Positions 9,002 through 18,267 are shown, numbered from the stretch's first letter. The stretch is DNA of 64,000 nt from Desulfococcus multivorans (GCF_001854245.1 NZ_CP015381.1:1266001-1330000); one strand, 5' to 3'. Made by a program: numbers and translations. Notes: generated by a model from the letters alone, not told the origin.

Positions 9002-9040
9002 GTATTCTCCCGGCACCGGCCTATGACAGTCGAAAGCTGA
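9002..9040. repeat. intergenic inverted repeat, copy D (fragment)
   Basis: GTATTCTCCCGGCACCGGCCT is followed by a diverged right arm ATGACAGTCGAAAGCTG (9023-9039). The left half is absent and the nifS stop codon lies 19 bases upstream. It is in the same orientation as copy C. Confidence 0.7.
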
Positions 9041-9197
9041 GACATCGGAATCACTTTTGAATCGATACTGTTTTTACCGCGGGAAACTTGCCCCGGCATT
9101 TATTGAAACTTGATTGAGCGACCGTTGTAAGCTTCTGCACGATTGGTTGCAGAGGGTTCGCATCCTATACACGGAATCGACCTGGGAATGGAGGGTT

Positions 9198-11870
9198 ATG
9201 GGGGAGGCGACCGATATTGAGACGGCAGAGGACCTGACGGTGATCACGACCCATATGAATGCCGATTTTGACGCCATGGCGTGCATGCTTGCGGCGCAGA
9301 AACTCTATCCCGACAGCATTGTCGTTTTTCCCGGATCCCATGAAAAGACGCTTCGAAATTTTTTTGTCCAATCAATGGTTTACCTGTTCAACATGGCCGA
9401 TATCCGGGACATCGATTTTCAGAAAATCCGACGGCTGGTGCTGGTCGACACTCGGCAGCCCGCGCGAATCGGCCGGTTCGCGGAGATCCTGGGGAAGGAA
9501 GACCTCGAGATTCACATCTACGATCACCATTCCGCTTTCAAAAATGACATTAAAGGCCATGTGGAGGTCGTTGAGCCTACCGGTGCGGCCATCAGCATTC
9601 TCACACGCATCATCCGAGAGCGGGAAATTCCCTTGTCCCCCGACGAGGCTACGATCATGTGTTTGGGTATATATGAAGACACCGGCTCATTCACCTTTTC
9701 CTCGACGACGGAGGCCGATTTTCTCGCGGCGGCGTTTCTGCTGGGCCAAGGCGCCAAGCTCGACATCATTTCCAATCTCACCGCTCGAGAGATGAGTTTC
9801 GAGCAGGTGGGGTTGCTGAACGATATGGTCCAGGCCCTCGTCCGTCGTCATATCAAGGGCGTCGAGATCGCCATGACCATCGTCAGCACCGAACATTACG
9901 TGCCGGACTTCGCTTTTCTGGTTCACAAGATGGTCAAAATGGAAAACATTCCCGTCATTTTCGCCATCGGCCGCATGGACAGCAAAATCTACGTCGTGGC
10001 CAGGAGTCGGATTTCGGATGTGGATGTCGGCGTCATTATCGGCAAAATGGGCGGCGGAGGGCACGCATTCGCTGCATCGGCATCCATTAAGGACAAGACG
10101 CTCGTCCAGGTGGAACAGGAACTGCTTGACATTCTATATCGGGAGATCAACTCGAGCAAGCAGGCCCGGGATCTGATGTCCTCCCCGGCGATTCGAGTCG
10201 ATGCCGACATACCACTGGAGGAGGCGCGCAACCTCATGACCCGCTATAATGTCAACGCGCTTCTGGTGACCGAATCCCAAAGGGATCAGGAGGCTCTTCT
10301 GGGATACATCTCCAGGCAGATCATCGCCAAGGCGCTCTATCTCAAGTTGGACAAGGCCGTGGTGCGGGAGTATATGTCGACGGAGTTGGGGACTGTGGGG
10401 CCGGACGCCGAGCTTCCGGACATCCAGGAACAGATCATCGAAAACAAACAGCGAATTCTCCCGGTTATGGAGAACGGTAAAATCCTGGGGGTCATCACCC
10501 GGACCGATCTGCTCAACATCCTGATCCAACAGACCGATTATGCCGAGAAGAAACAGCCGGACCCCTTCATGGAAATGGTGAACGCCCGGACCCGAAGCAT
10601 TCTTCGACTGATGAAGGAACGGCTGTCGGACTACATCATGGAGATTCTTGTCAGCGCCGGCCAGGTGGCGGATCAGCTGGGATTCGGGGCCTACGCCGTT
10701 GGCGGGTTTGTCCGCGATCTATTTCTTTACCGGGTCAACGAGGACATTGACATCGTTATCGAAGGCAACGGGATCGAGTTTGCCAAAACCTACGCGCGGC
10801 TCAAAAAGGCCCGCATCCATACCTATGAGAAATTCGGTACCGCCGTCGTGATTTTTCCCGACGGTTTCAAGATCGACATCGCTACGGCGCGGATGGAGTA
10901 TTACCGATTTCCTGCGGATTTGCCCAATGTGGAGATGAGCTCCATAAAGCTGGACCTGTTCAGAAGAGACTTTACCATCAATACCCTGGCCGTCCAGCTG
11001 AATGCTGTCAAATTCGGTATTCTGATCGATTTTTTTGCTGCACAGAAGGATCTCAAGGAAAAGGTCATCCGCATTCTTCACAACCTCAGTTTTGTGGAGG
11101 ACCCGACGCGAATTTTCAGAGCGATCCGGTTTGAGCAGCGCTTCGGCTTCAGTATCGGCAAGCTGACCGCGGGGCTCATCAAGAATGCGGTAAAAATGGA
11201 TCTTTTCAACAAGCTCAGCGGCCGGAGGATCTTCAATGAACTCCGCCAGATTCTTGAAGAGGCGGATCCGACACCGGCTGTTCAGCGGATGCATGACTTT
11301 GACCTGCTCAAGTACATTCACCCAGAGCTGAAACCTTCCGCAAAGCTTCTGTCCAATTTTCAGGCTGTCAAAAAGGTTCTGGACTGGCATGATCTGCTCT
11401 TTCTGGACGAAGAATACCTTCAATGGGCGGTCTATCTCATGGTGATGCTTCGACAGTTCAAGCCGGATACCACGCGGGCGATCTGTGAAAGGTTCGAAAT
11501 GGCGTCTCGGTACCAGGTTATATTCTGCGAGGAGCGATACCGGGGAGACCAATGCCTTTTCTGGCTGCGGCGGAACCTGCCCATCGAAAACAGCAAAATA
11601 TACCGGGAACTTTCGGAATTTCGGGTGGAGGTGCTGTTATATATGATGGCGGTAACCCGAAACGAAGCGGTACGGAAGGCCATCTCCAACTATTTCACTC
11701 AACTTCGGCAGGTCGCTATCTCGATCCGGGGGAAGGACCTTCAGCGGATCGGCGTCAAACCGGGGCCGGTCTATCGCGAAATTCTCGATGCCGCATTGAA
11801 TGCCAAGCTGAACGGACGGATCAAGACGCGAAGCGACGAACTCAACTTTGTCCGCAACTATGTGGCGTGA
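9198..11870 (+). CDS. DHH-CBS-tRNA nucleotidyltransferase fusion (CCA- or A-adding type)
   Basis: This protein of about 890 residues joins three units. The N-terminal DHH phosphoesterase has TTHMNADFDAMA, LVDTRQ, IYDHHSAF and the DHHA1 motif GKMGGGGHAFAAS. Two CBS repeats follow (about residues 330-450). The C-terminal class II polymerase-beta-type nucleotidyltransferase has GGFVRDLFL and the metal-binding D-I-D pair near residue 520. It should add nucleotides to tRNA 3' ends. In relatives such as Geobacter and Aquifex, A-adding and CC-adding activities are split between paralogues, so its exact activity is open. The ATG at 9198 follows GGAGGG. Confidence 0.85.
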   Translation: MGEATDIETAEDLTVITTHMNADFDAMACMLAAQKLYPDSIVVFPGSHEKTLRNFFVQSMVYLFNMADIRDIDFQKIRRLVLVDTRQPARIGRFAEILGKEDLEIHIYDHHSAFKNDIKGHVEVVEPTGAAISILTRIIREREIPLSPDEATIMCLGIYEDTGSFTFSSTTEADFLAAAFLLGQGAKLDIISNLTAREMSFEQVGLLNDMVQALVRRHIKGVEIAMTIVSTEHYVPDFAFLVHKMVKMENIPVIFAIGRMDSKIYVVARSRISDVDVGVIIGKMGGGGHAFAASASIKDKTLVQVEQELLDILYREINSSKQARDLMSSPAIRVDADIPLEEARNLMTRYNVNALLVTESQRDQEALLGYISRQIIAKALYLKLDKAVVREYMSTELGTVGPDAELPDIQEQIIENKQRILPVMENGKILGVITRTDLLNILIQQTDYAEKKQPDPFMEMVNARTRSILRLMKERLSDYIMEILVSAGQVADQLGFGAYAVGGFVRDLFLYRVNEDIDIVIEGNGIEFAKTYARLKKARIHTYEKFGTAVVIFPDGFKIDIATARMEYYRFPADLPNVEMSSIKLDLFRRDFTINTLAVQLNAVKFGILIDFFAAQKDLKEKVIRILHNLSFVEDPTRIFRAIRFEQRFGFSIGKLTAGLIKNAVKMDLFNKLSGRRIFNELRQILEEADPTPAVQRMHDFDLLKYIHPELKPSAKLLSNFQAVKKVLDWHDLLFLDEEYLQWAVYLMVMLRQFKPDTTRAICERFEMASRYQVIFCEERYRGDQCLFWLRRNLPIENSKIYRELSEFRVEVLLYMMAVTRNEAVRKAISNYFTQLRQVAISIRGKDLQRIGVKPGPVYREILDAALNAKLNGRIKTRSDELNFVRNYVA

Positions 11871-11960
11871 TCCTTCCCGGGTGCGATTGACATTCGTCGA
11901 AGGGATGTTAGGTTATTTGACAGAGATATCCAACTCAAACGTCAGGAAAGGGAGGTTAAG

Positions 11961-12194
11961 ATGCAAGCATTGGCTACACCCCCCCAAAAAATCATATTGG
12001 ATCTTCAAAAGCTCAATGAACTCAACTCAAAAGGGTATGCCGGAAAATTCTGCCTGGGCGATACGGTAGTTCTGGCCTGCGGCGGATGGGAAGGCGGCCC
12101 TCGATATATCCATGAAAGGGAAGCCGTCTACGACAAAGCCACGCAAAGCTACATCGAGCGCAAGTGTTATGCCGCGCGGAAGATCAACGACTAG
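11961..12194 (+). CDS. small hypothetical protein (77 aa)
   Basis: AAAGGGAGG precedes the ATG by a good distance. The product is soluble, with a hydrophobic Gly/Cys segment VVLACGGWEGGPRYIHERE and a second cysteine near the end (RKCYAARK). No family is recognised. It lies 90 bases after the nucleotidyltransferase gene and is followed by a strong terminator, which supports it being a real transcribed gene. Confidence 0.65.
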   Translation: MQALATPPQKIILDLQKLNELNSKGYAGKFCLGDTVVLACGGWEGGPRYIHEREAVYDKATQSYIERKCYAARKIND

Positions 12195-12228
12195 AATCCA
12201 GACCGACCCTGTGAAATCCCAGGGAGCG

Positions 12229-12268
12229 AGGCGGCATTTTTCGATGGATCGGGAGTGCCGCCTTTTTT
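12229..12268 (+). terminator. Rho-independent terminator
   Basis: The stem AGGCGGCA (12229-12236) pairs perfectly with TGCCGCCT (12256-12263), followed by six T. It ends the unit containing the small 77-residue gene and faces the convergent rhodanese gene. Confidence 0.88.
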
Positions 12269-12277
12269 ATGCTTCCA

Positions 12278-12847
12278 TTACCGCTTCATAAAAATCCGAT
12301 CAAAACGATTGAACATAACGCTGGTATAGCCCGCCGGTGGATAATTCCACTCTTCGCCATAAACATGGATCCGTCGGGTTTCGCCGCCGGCATCATAAAT
12401 CTTTCCTCCCTCTAGAACCCATGCCAGCAGTCCGCCGGTTAGATTGTACATTCTTACACCCTCTTCGGCCATTTTCTCCGCAAATTTTCCGCTGCGGTAA
12501 CTGATGGTACAGTATCCGACGACAAGATCGTTCCGATAGGCCTTTGGCTGCTTCAAGAAGACTGTTTTCGGCAAGGCGCCGGGCAGCATCGATACAGCCA
12601 TCTCCTCAGGGGTGCGCGTATCTACGAAAACGACCTTGCCGGTGTTCATCAGCGCCATAATCCGGGGTGCGGAGATGTCCTGGACGGTCGGGAATCCTTT
12701 TTTGTAGCGTTCGTACATCTCATAGACGATCTTTTTCTTGTCCGCGTCCGAGAGAGCGGGATCCTCGGACGCCGCCTGCGGTGTGCAGATGATTACCGCC
12801 CCGATTATGATGATAAGGCTTGTCTTGATGATTCTGGTTAATGTCAT
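12278..12847 (-). CDS. periplasmic rhodanese-domain protein
   Basis: This 189-residue protein has a hydrophobic signal peptide (TSLIIIIGAVIICTPQAAS, possible cleavage after QAA) and one rhodanese domain. It has FVDTRTPEE at about residues 74-82 and the active-site loop GYCTISYRSG with Cys113. It should act on sulfur or as a persulfide carrier outside the cytoplasm. The C-terminus (EEWNYPPAGY) is typical of exported single-domain rhodaneses. The ATG at 12847 is preferred to an in-frame TTG at 12853; neither has a clear Shine-Dalgarno. Confidence 0.85.
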   Translation of the reverse strand: MTLTRIIKTSLIIIIGAVIICTPQAASEDPALSDADKKKIVYEMYERYKKGFPTVQDISAPRIMALMNTGKVVFVDTRTPEEMAVSMLPGALPKTVFLKQPKAYRNDLVVGYCTISYRSGKFAEKMAEEGVRMYNLTGGLLAWVLEGGKIYDAGGETRRIHVYGEEWNYPPAGYTSVMFNRFDRIFMKR

Positions 12848-13011
12848 GTCCAAGATCGCTTCAGAGCCGATATGTAATCCGAAATCATGAATACAAACTC
12901 AACGCGGCTTTCGTCTTTACCGGAAAGCGCTGGCGTTTGAGACTGAAGGGGAATAGCGTCTTGTTTGCAGAAATATCCCTTCACCCGTTTTCCTGATGCA
13001 ACGGCGCGGGT

Positions 13012-13062
13012 CATTTCCTCCCGGCACCGCTTTCCGGTCATCATCATGAAATTCGGAAGTTG
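13012..13062. repeat. intergenic inverted repeat, copy E (fragment)
   Basis: The core words CATTTCCTCCCGGCACCG and CCGGTCATCATC lead into a right arm ATGAAATTCGGAAGTTG (13046-13062) with two changes from the consensus. The left arm is not recognisable. It lies upstream of the rhodanese gene. Confidence 0.7.
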
Positions 13063-13268
13063 AGTTAAATATTAGTATGATAATCTCCTGGTGAGCTGTC
13101 AACCGAACATCCACGGCTCAATGCGGGAAGATCCGGAATCGAATCACGGAATTTTGTTTTACATTCCCGGATAAATGGCCTATAGATGCTGACGTGAGAT
13201 CATGGGTATCATGAAAGATTCGAACATTTTGGGGCAGGTTTGACATATCTGCCGCCACGGAGATCGTG

Positions 13269-14648
13269 ATGGACCTTGTATCCCTTTCCCGTCTGCAGTT
13301 TGCTTTTACAACGGCGTTCCATATTTTATTCCCGACATTCACCATCGGACTTGCGTTTTTTCTGGTGATCCTGGAAATTCTATGGCTCAGAAGCAAGGAC
13401 GAAATGTTCTACCGCATGTACCGTTTCTGGGTAAAAATATTTGCACTCCATTTTGCCGTAGGAGTGGTAAGCGGCATTACCCTGGAATTTGAATTCGGCA
13501 CCAACTTCGCCCTGTTTTCACAGTATGTGGCGAATGTCATGGCGCCCCTTTTGGCTTTCGAAGGCATGACCGCCTTTTTTCTGGAGGCCGGTTTTCTGGG
13601 AATCATGCTCTTCGGGTGGAACCGAGTGTCGCCGGGGATTCATTTCCTTTCAACCTGTCTCGTGGCCCTGGGAGCGACGCTTTCATCTTTCTGGATTATG
13701 GCTGCCAACGCCTGGATGCAGACCCCGTCGGGATTTGATATTGTCGATGGTGAGCTGATGGTGAGAAGTTTCAGGGAAGTCATCTTCAACCCGGCCTTCC
13801 CCACCCATCTCGGCCACATGGTTCTGGCGGCTTACGAGACCACCGCGTTCGCCGTTGCCGGGATTTCCGCATGGTTTCTACTGAAAAATGAGCATGTCGC
13901 CTTCTATCGGCGGTCCCTTAAGATCGCCCTGATGATGGCGGTTGTGGTTGCGCCGGCCCAGGTATTCATCGGAGACATGAAGGGCTTGGTCACTGCACGT
14001 CATCAGCCGGCAAAATTGGCTGCTATGGAGGGGCATTGGGAGACCAATACCGAAGGAGGGGCCGCTTTCAATCTTTTTGCCGTCCCCGACATGGCTGCGG
14101 AGCGTAATCGTCTGGAACTTTCAATCCCCAACGGTCTGAGTCTGCTCATCACCCACTCCAGGGACGGACAGGTCCAGGGACTCAAGGACTTTCCCAGGGA
14201 AGACAGACCCAACGCCCTGATCACCTACTGGTCATTTCGGATTATGGTTGGCATCGGTTTCCTGTTCATCGGGGTGATGATCTGGGCGGCGATCCTCGCG
14301 TTTCGAAAGCGTGTGTATGAATCCACCCGGTTTTTGAAAACGCTGATCTTCATCCAGCCGATGGGATTTTTGGCTGTTGTTATGGGTTGGATAACCACCG
14401 AGGTCGGCAGACAACCCTGGGCGGTATATGGTCTGATGCGCACGACAGATGGCGTGTCGCCCATTCATGCCGGAAACGTGCTCTGGTCGCTGGGGATGTT
14501 CATCGCATTTTTCGTCATCATCGGATCGAGCTATTTTCATTATATCTTCAGGATCCTGCGGAATGGGCCGGACCTCACCAGCCCCATCCCGCCTGTTCAG
14601 ATTCCGTCGGGTATGCGGCCTGTAGAGGAGGCCCTAAAGGAGGCATAA
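13269..14648 (+). CDS. cydA: cytochrome bd quinol oxidase subunit I
   Basis: This 459-residue, roughly nine-helix membrane protein carries the haems of a bd-type oxidase that reduces oxygen with electrons from quinol. It has the N-terminal LSRLQFAFTTAFHILFP with the haem-ligand His, the GLVTARHQPAKLAAMEG quinol/haem region, and GRQPWAVYGLMRT near the C-terminus. The quinol loop is of the short type. In an anaerobe this enzyme usually detoxifies oxygen. The ATG at 13269 is chosen over the adjacent GTG at 13266; GGAG lies about 8 bases upstream. cydB follows 5 bases after the stop. Confidence 0.95.
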   Translation: MDLVSLSRLQFAFTTAFHILFPTFTIGLAFFLVILEILWLRSKDEMFYRMYRFWVKIFALHFAVGVVSGITLEFEFGTNFALFSQYVANVMAPLLAFEGMTAFFLEAGFLGIMLFGWNRVSPGIHFLSTCLVALGATLSSFWIMAANAWMQTPSGFDIVDGELMVRSFREVIFNPAFPTHLGHMVLAAYETTAFAVAGISAWFLLKNEHVAFYRRSLKIALMMAVVVAPAQVFIGDMKGLVTARHQPAKLAAMEGHWETNTEGGAAFNLFAVPDMAAERNRLELSIPNGLSLLITHSRDGQVQGLKDFPREDRPNALITYWSFRIMVGIGFLFIGVMIWAAILAFRKRVYESTRFLKTLIFIQPMGFLAVVMGWITTEVGRQPWAVYGLMRTTDGVSPIHAGNVLWSLGMFIAFFVIIGSSYFHYIFRILRNGPDLTSPIPPVQIPSGMRPVEEALKEA

Positions 14649-14653
14649 AGGAT

Positions 14654-15652
14654 ATGGTGGACCTGGTTCAGCTATGGATGGCCCTGGTCGGACTGGTGGT
14701 CATTCTCTACGTGATTCTGGACGGTTTCGGACTCGGGATCGGGATGTTGTTTCCTACCGCCAAAAATGAGGCGGAGCGCGATACGCTCATGAACACCATC
14801 GCACCCATATGGGATGCCAATCAGACATGGATCGTCTTTGGCGGGGGAGCGCTGTTTGCAGCGTTTCCGAAAATTTACACGGTGCTGTTCAGTGCGCTCT
14901 ATATCCCGATTTTGACGTTTCTGTTTGGTTTGATCTTTCGGGGCGTTGCGTTCGAATTCCGGGCCAATAGCCGGCGCAAGACGGCATGGAACCGTGCTTT
15001 CTTCTTTGGTAGTCTGGTGGCCGCACTTGGCCAGGGATTTACCCTGGGCGGATATATTTCGGGCGTTCAGGTCGTTGACGGCGCTTTTGCCGGGGGCCCC
15101 CTTGACTGGCTGAATCCTTTTACCCTTGCCGTGGGGCTGGCTCTGGTGGTCGGCTATATGCTTCTGGGAGCAACTTTCCTGATCATCAAAACCGATGGGG
15201 CCGTTCAGGATCGGGCCTACCGACAAGCGTTCCAGGCGGCGGTGATCACGGCCGGTTTCATGTTTCTGGTGAGTGTCTGGACACCTCACCATGCTCCCGA
15301 TTTAACGGCACGCTGGTTCACAGCGCCGCGGGTCTATTTTGTGTGGAATTTCCCATTGCTGGGTATCATCGCCTTTGTTATGCTGTTATGGAGCCTGAAG
15401 CGTCGAAAGGAAATCCTTCCCTTCTTCAGCAGCATTTTGTTGTTCATATCGGCATACCTGGGGTTGGAGGCGGCAGTCTATCCCATGGCGATTCCACCGG
15501 CTCTTACTATCTATGAGGCCGCGGCCCAGCGGGAGACCCAGATATTCACGCTCTGGGGGGTTGCGGTGGTACTGCCGGTGGTGTTGAGCTATACCCTGTA
15601 CAGTTACCGGGTTTTCCGCGGCAAGGTTGCGGATGGCGAGGGATATCATTAG
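14654..15652 (+). CDS. cydB: cytochrome bd quinol oxidase subunit II
   Basis: This 332-residue multi-pass protein pairs with CydA. It has the family N-terminus LVVILYVILDGFGLGIGMLFP, then IAPIWDANQTWIVFGGGALF and FRGVAFEFR, all typical of CydB. TAAAGGAT precedes the ATG. No cydX-like short gene or cydCD exporter is visible next to it. The small gene that follows 95 bases later is probably independent. Confidence 0.95.
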   Translation: MVDLVQLWMALVGLVVILYVILDGFGLGIGMLFPTAKNEAERDTLMNTIAPIWDANQTWIVFGGGALFAAFPKIYTVLFSALYIPILTFLFGLIFRGVAFEFRANSRRKTAWNRAFFFGSLVAALGQGFTLGGYISGVQVVDGAFAGGPLDWLNPFTLAVGLALVVGYMLLGATFLIIKTDGAVQDRAYRQAFQAAVITAGFMFLVSVWTPHHAPDLTARWFTAPRVYFVWNFPLLGIIAFVMLLWSLKRRKEILPFFSSILLFISAYLGLEAAVYPMAIPPALTIYEAAAQRETQIFTLWGVAVVLPVVLSYTLYSYRVFRGKVADGEGYH

Positions 15653-15747
15653 AAACGACATGCCGGGGCTTTTGAGGACTATGTCTTGATGTGCCGGCGA
15701 TGATTCGGTCGGATCGAAAAACAGAGAAGAAACAGAAAGGACGGCCC

Positions 15748-15966
15748 ATGGAAGATCCCCGACCCACTTTGATGATCAATGCTACCGTGGAGATTACCGC
15801 CCGGGCGCTGGAAGCCATCGTGGAAAACGCGAAACAGATCGCCGGATGCGATGAAAAGGGGCGATATCATGTGGATACGGCGGACAAGGTGGGAGAGATG
15901 ATCTCTCGATTTCTATTCGAGAAGGATTTTGAGTCGTATGTTCAGCAGCGTGAGAATTTCATGTGA
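15748..15966 (+). CDS. small hypothetical protein (72 aa)
   Basis: AGAAAGGACG precedes the ATG at 15748. The protein begins MEDPRPTLMINATVEI and is mainly helical and charged, with one cysteine (QIAGCDEKG). No family is recognised. An in-frame ATG at 15700 would extend it by 16 residues but has no better ribosome-binding site. It sits between cydB and the rubredoxin gene. Confidence 0.55.
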   Translation: MEDPRPTLMINATVEITARALEAIVENAKQIAGCDEKGRYHVDTADKVGEMISRFLFEKDFESYVQQRENFM

Positions 15967-16044
15967 TCAAAACGGGATGACCGACGAATACGGATTGGCC
16001 GGTGACGTCGTCTCCATCAACCCTTTATTAAATGAGGAGAGAAC

Positions 16045-16221
16045 ATGGCAGAAAAGAATATGAACCGGTGGGAATGTCCCTGCGGATATATTTACGATCC
16101 GGCTGAAGGTGACGCAGAGAACAACATCCTTGTGGGTACCTCGTTCGATGATCTCCCGGATGATTGGACATGCCCTAAATGCGGCGCCGAAAAAGAGTTC
16201 TTCGAGGAGCTTCGGGATTGA
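16045..16221 (+). CDS. rubredoxin with a CxC first ligand pair
   Basis: A 58-residue rubredoxin, read directly from the bases. It begins [18 protein letters not shown], then [18 protein letters not shown]. Rubredoxins bind one iron with four cysteines and carry single electrons in the cytoplasm. The second ligand pair is the usual CxxCG. The first pair is Cys11-Pro-Cys13-Gly, one residue shorter than the usual CxxCGY. The flanking YIYDP and DLPDDW are intact, so it is not a frameshift. AAATGAGGAGAG upstream supplies the ribosome-binding site. It may serve the oxygen-defence genes around it. Confidence 0.88.
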   Translation: MAEKNMNRWECPCGYIYDPAEGDAENNILVGTSFDDLPDDWTCPKCGAEKEFFEELRD

Positions 16222-16278
16222 ATTCCGCCATCACCTCCAGATCGGTCCGGATCTTTCCAGACCGGAGGCCCCGATTTC

Positions 16279-17439
16279 ATGGGATGGGTCGTCCCGGCAA
16301 TCTTTCATGCCGATTTTACGAAAGAGCCCGTCGAAACAAGACGATACGACGTGTTGGGAATCCGGGAGGTCCCTTTGGTGGATGTCGCTTCTCCTGAAAA
16401 TCGACGGCCGAACCTGTCTTCAGAAGATTGCCGCGTCATTGCAGACTGGAACGCCGCCCTAAAGGTAAGGGCGGTGATAACGCTATTATGCACCCAGGAT
16501 GCCGGTGACGACGCCTTCATGATGTTTTGTGCCGAATTTTCAAAATGGGCTCCCAGGGTTGATGTCATCCGGGTGGCCGACGTTCCTGAACGGGCGCCGG
16601 CCATCAAGGTTAGACCAAACCTGATATACCGCGCTATTCCCACCGGATCCGAACTGAGCCCTTTCCTGGAAGCGCTTTCCGGGGCATCGCAGTGGCCGGC
16701 CACAATAGAAGCGGTTCTTTTGGACAAGATCCGGTCGCCCGTTTCCATCAAGCTTTATATTGCCGATGGCTGTCCATTTTGTCCGAGCGCGGTTCGGCAG
16801 ATTTTGCCGTTGGCCGGAAAAGAGGTGCCCGTTGTGCTGACCGTCATCGATGCGGGCATGTTCCCTGAAGATGCGGATACCGACGGTATTCAGTCGGTGC
16901 CCACATTGGTTTGCCGCGATTCCGCGGGGACGGATATGCTTCGATGGACGGGAGTCCCGAATCTTTCCGAGGTGCTGGCTTCCATTGCGACCGGTGATCC
17001 TTACCGGATGGGGGGCAAATCCATGGAACAGATGCTTCAGGAGGGAAACGCGCCGCTGCTTGCCCGAATGATGCTGGAAAAGCAAATGATATTTCCGGGA
17101 TTTGTCGACCTTCTGACCCATGAGAAATGGCCTGTGCGTCTGGGAGCCATGGTGGTTGTCGAATCCCTTGCCGACGGCGGCGACATGCTATGCCGAGCCC
17201 TGATCGAGCCCTTATGGGCGCGATTTAATGATGTCGACGACACGGTGAAAGGCGATATTCTTTATGTGTTGGGCATGGTGGGCGACGAGAGACTTCCGGC
17301 TCGCCTGGGGTCGGTTTTGGCCGGATCTTATTCGATGGAGGTGAAGGAAGCGGCACAAGATGCCGTTCGGGTTCTTCGTGACCGCCTGGAAGATATGGCG
17401 CATGATACCGCCGACGCGGGAGAGGAAGGTGTTATATGA
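16279..17439 (+). CDS. glutaredoxin-like thioredoxin-fold protein with C-terminal HEAT-like repeats
   Basis: This 386-residue soluble protein appears to have two thioredoxin-fold halves, as in archaeal protein disulfide oxidoreductases and the N-terminal domain of AhpF. The first half lacks a CxxC. The second has the active site CPFCP at Cys165/Cys168, followed by the cis-proline segment IQSVPTLVC. About 120 C-terminal residues look like HEAT repeats (LARMMLEKQMIFPGFVDLL, EKWPVRLGAMVVVESLAD). It probably reduces disulfides, perhaps fed by the neighbouring rubredoxin. The start ATG has a weak ribosome-binding site. Confidence 0.72.
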   Translation: MGWVVPAIFHADFTKEPVETRRYDVLGIREVPLVDVASPENRRPNLSSEDCRVIADWNAALKVRAVITLLCTQDAGDDAFMMFCAEFSKWAPRVDVIRVADVPERAPAIKVRPNLIYRAIPTGSELSPFLEALSGASQWPATIEAVLLDKIRSPVSIKLYIADGCPFCPSAVRQILPLAGKEVPVVLTVIDAGMFPEDADTDGIQSVPTLVCRDSAGTDMLRWTGVPNLSEVLASIATGDPYRMGGKSMEQMLQEGNAPLLARMMLEKQMIFPGFVDLLTHEKWPVRLGAMVVVESLADGGDMLCRALIEPLWARFNDVDDTVKGDILYVLGMVGDERLPARLGSVLAGSYSMEVKEAAQDAVRVLRDRLEDMAHDTADAGEEGVI

Positions 17440-17672
17440 ATGACATCCGTATGAAAGGGGAACTCAGGACCGACTATGAATGCGAGGTAACCGATCTCCC
17501 GGCCGAACGATGGGGAGAAGCCGTATTCAGGGTGGGAGAGGAAGAGATTGTACTTGAAGTCAGTGTGGAGAAGGATGTGATCGTCGCGCTGATGGCAGGC
17601 GAGGATGCCGTCTGGAAAGGAACCCTCACGGGGTTGAAAGAATTGCTCAAGAAAGGCGTTCGGCCCCGATGA
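17436..17672 (+). CDS. small hypothetical protein (78 aa) coupled to the thioredoxin-fold gene
   Basis: Its ATG overlaps the stop codon of the preceding gene (ATGA), so it is translationally coupled and likely works with it. The protein is acidic, with beta-strand-like stretches (RVGEEEIVLEVSVEKDVIV) ending LKELLKKGVRPR. There is one cysteine (YECEVTD). No family is recognised. Confidence 0.65.
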   Translation: MNDIRMKGELRTDYECEVTDLPAERWGEAVFRVGEEEIVLEVSVEKDVIVALMAGEDAVWKGTLTGLKELLKKGVRPR

Positions 17673-17721
17673 TACCGTCAACAGGGCACTGTCGATGGAT
17701 ACTTTATAAAAAGAAAGAGAT

Positions 17722-18267
17722 CTAATCGCTTTCGGGTTCGACATCTTTTTCGGTCTGGTCTCGATTGAAGGTCTCGACCTGGGCATTATACCGCGTCAAA
17801 TCCGCCTCGAAGGCTTGTCGTTTTGCCCGGTAAGCCTCGGTGTCTTTCTGAAATTGACCCAATTGCTTCCTGTAGGACCGGGATCCGATTTTGCTGTTTG
17901 AAACCCGGCGGACCTTGTCGAGCCTCTGCTGTTCCTCAATCAGGCGGGTCCGCTCTTTTTCGAGCGTCTCCCGGATTTCTTCGAGCCGCAGGCCGGCAGC
18001 ATTGAGATCGGCCTCGGTCTTCAGATCCCGGAACGACGCGTCGGGTTTGGTATCGGATACGGCTCCCGATGCCGGTTTCGACGCCTGGAACTCAATGTAT
18101 TCATCCGCTTTTTCCCGCCGGCGTTCAGGCACCCTGGTGAGATCGTCCGTGTATCGGATCTTCCCGTTTTCGTCCGCGTATCGATAAATCTCGGCCGCCA
18201 CGGGCAGAACGGATATCCACAGCATCCAGCACAACGATACGGGAATCAGGCATCTGAGCGTTTTCAT
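17722..18267 (-). CDS. exported DUF4124-type coiled-coil protein
   Basis: A 181-residue protein with a signal peptide (LIPVSLCWMLWISVLPVAA) followed by a DUF4124-like motif EIYRYADENGKIRYTDDL. That small domain is common at the start of periplasmic proteins in Proteobacteria. The rest is a long charged coiled coil (about residues 85-180). The role is unknown, with cell-envelope location expected. It converges on the previous gene with about 50 bases between stops. Confidence 0.75.
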   Translation of the reverse strand: MKTLRCLIPVSLCWMLWISVLPVAAEIYRYADENGKIRYTDDLTRVPERRREKADEYIEFQASKPASGAVSDTKPDASFRDLKTEADLNAAGLRLEEIRETLEKERTRLIEEQQRLDKVRRVSNSKIGSRSYRKQLGQFQKDTEAYRAKRQAFEADLTRYNAQVETFNRDQTEKDVEPESD

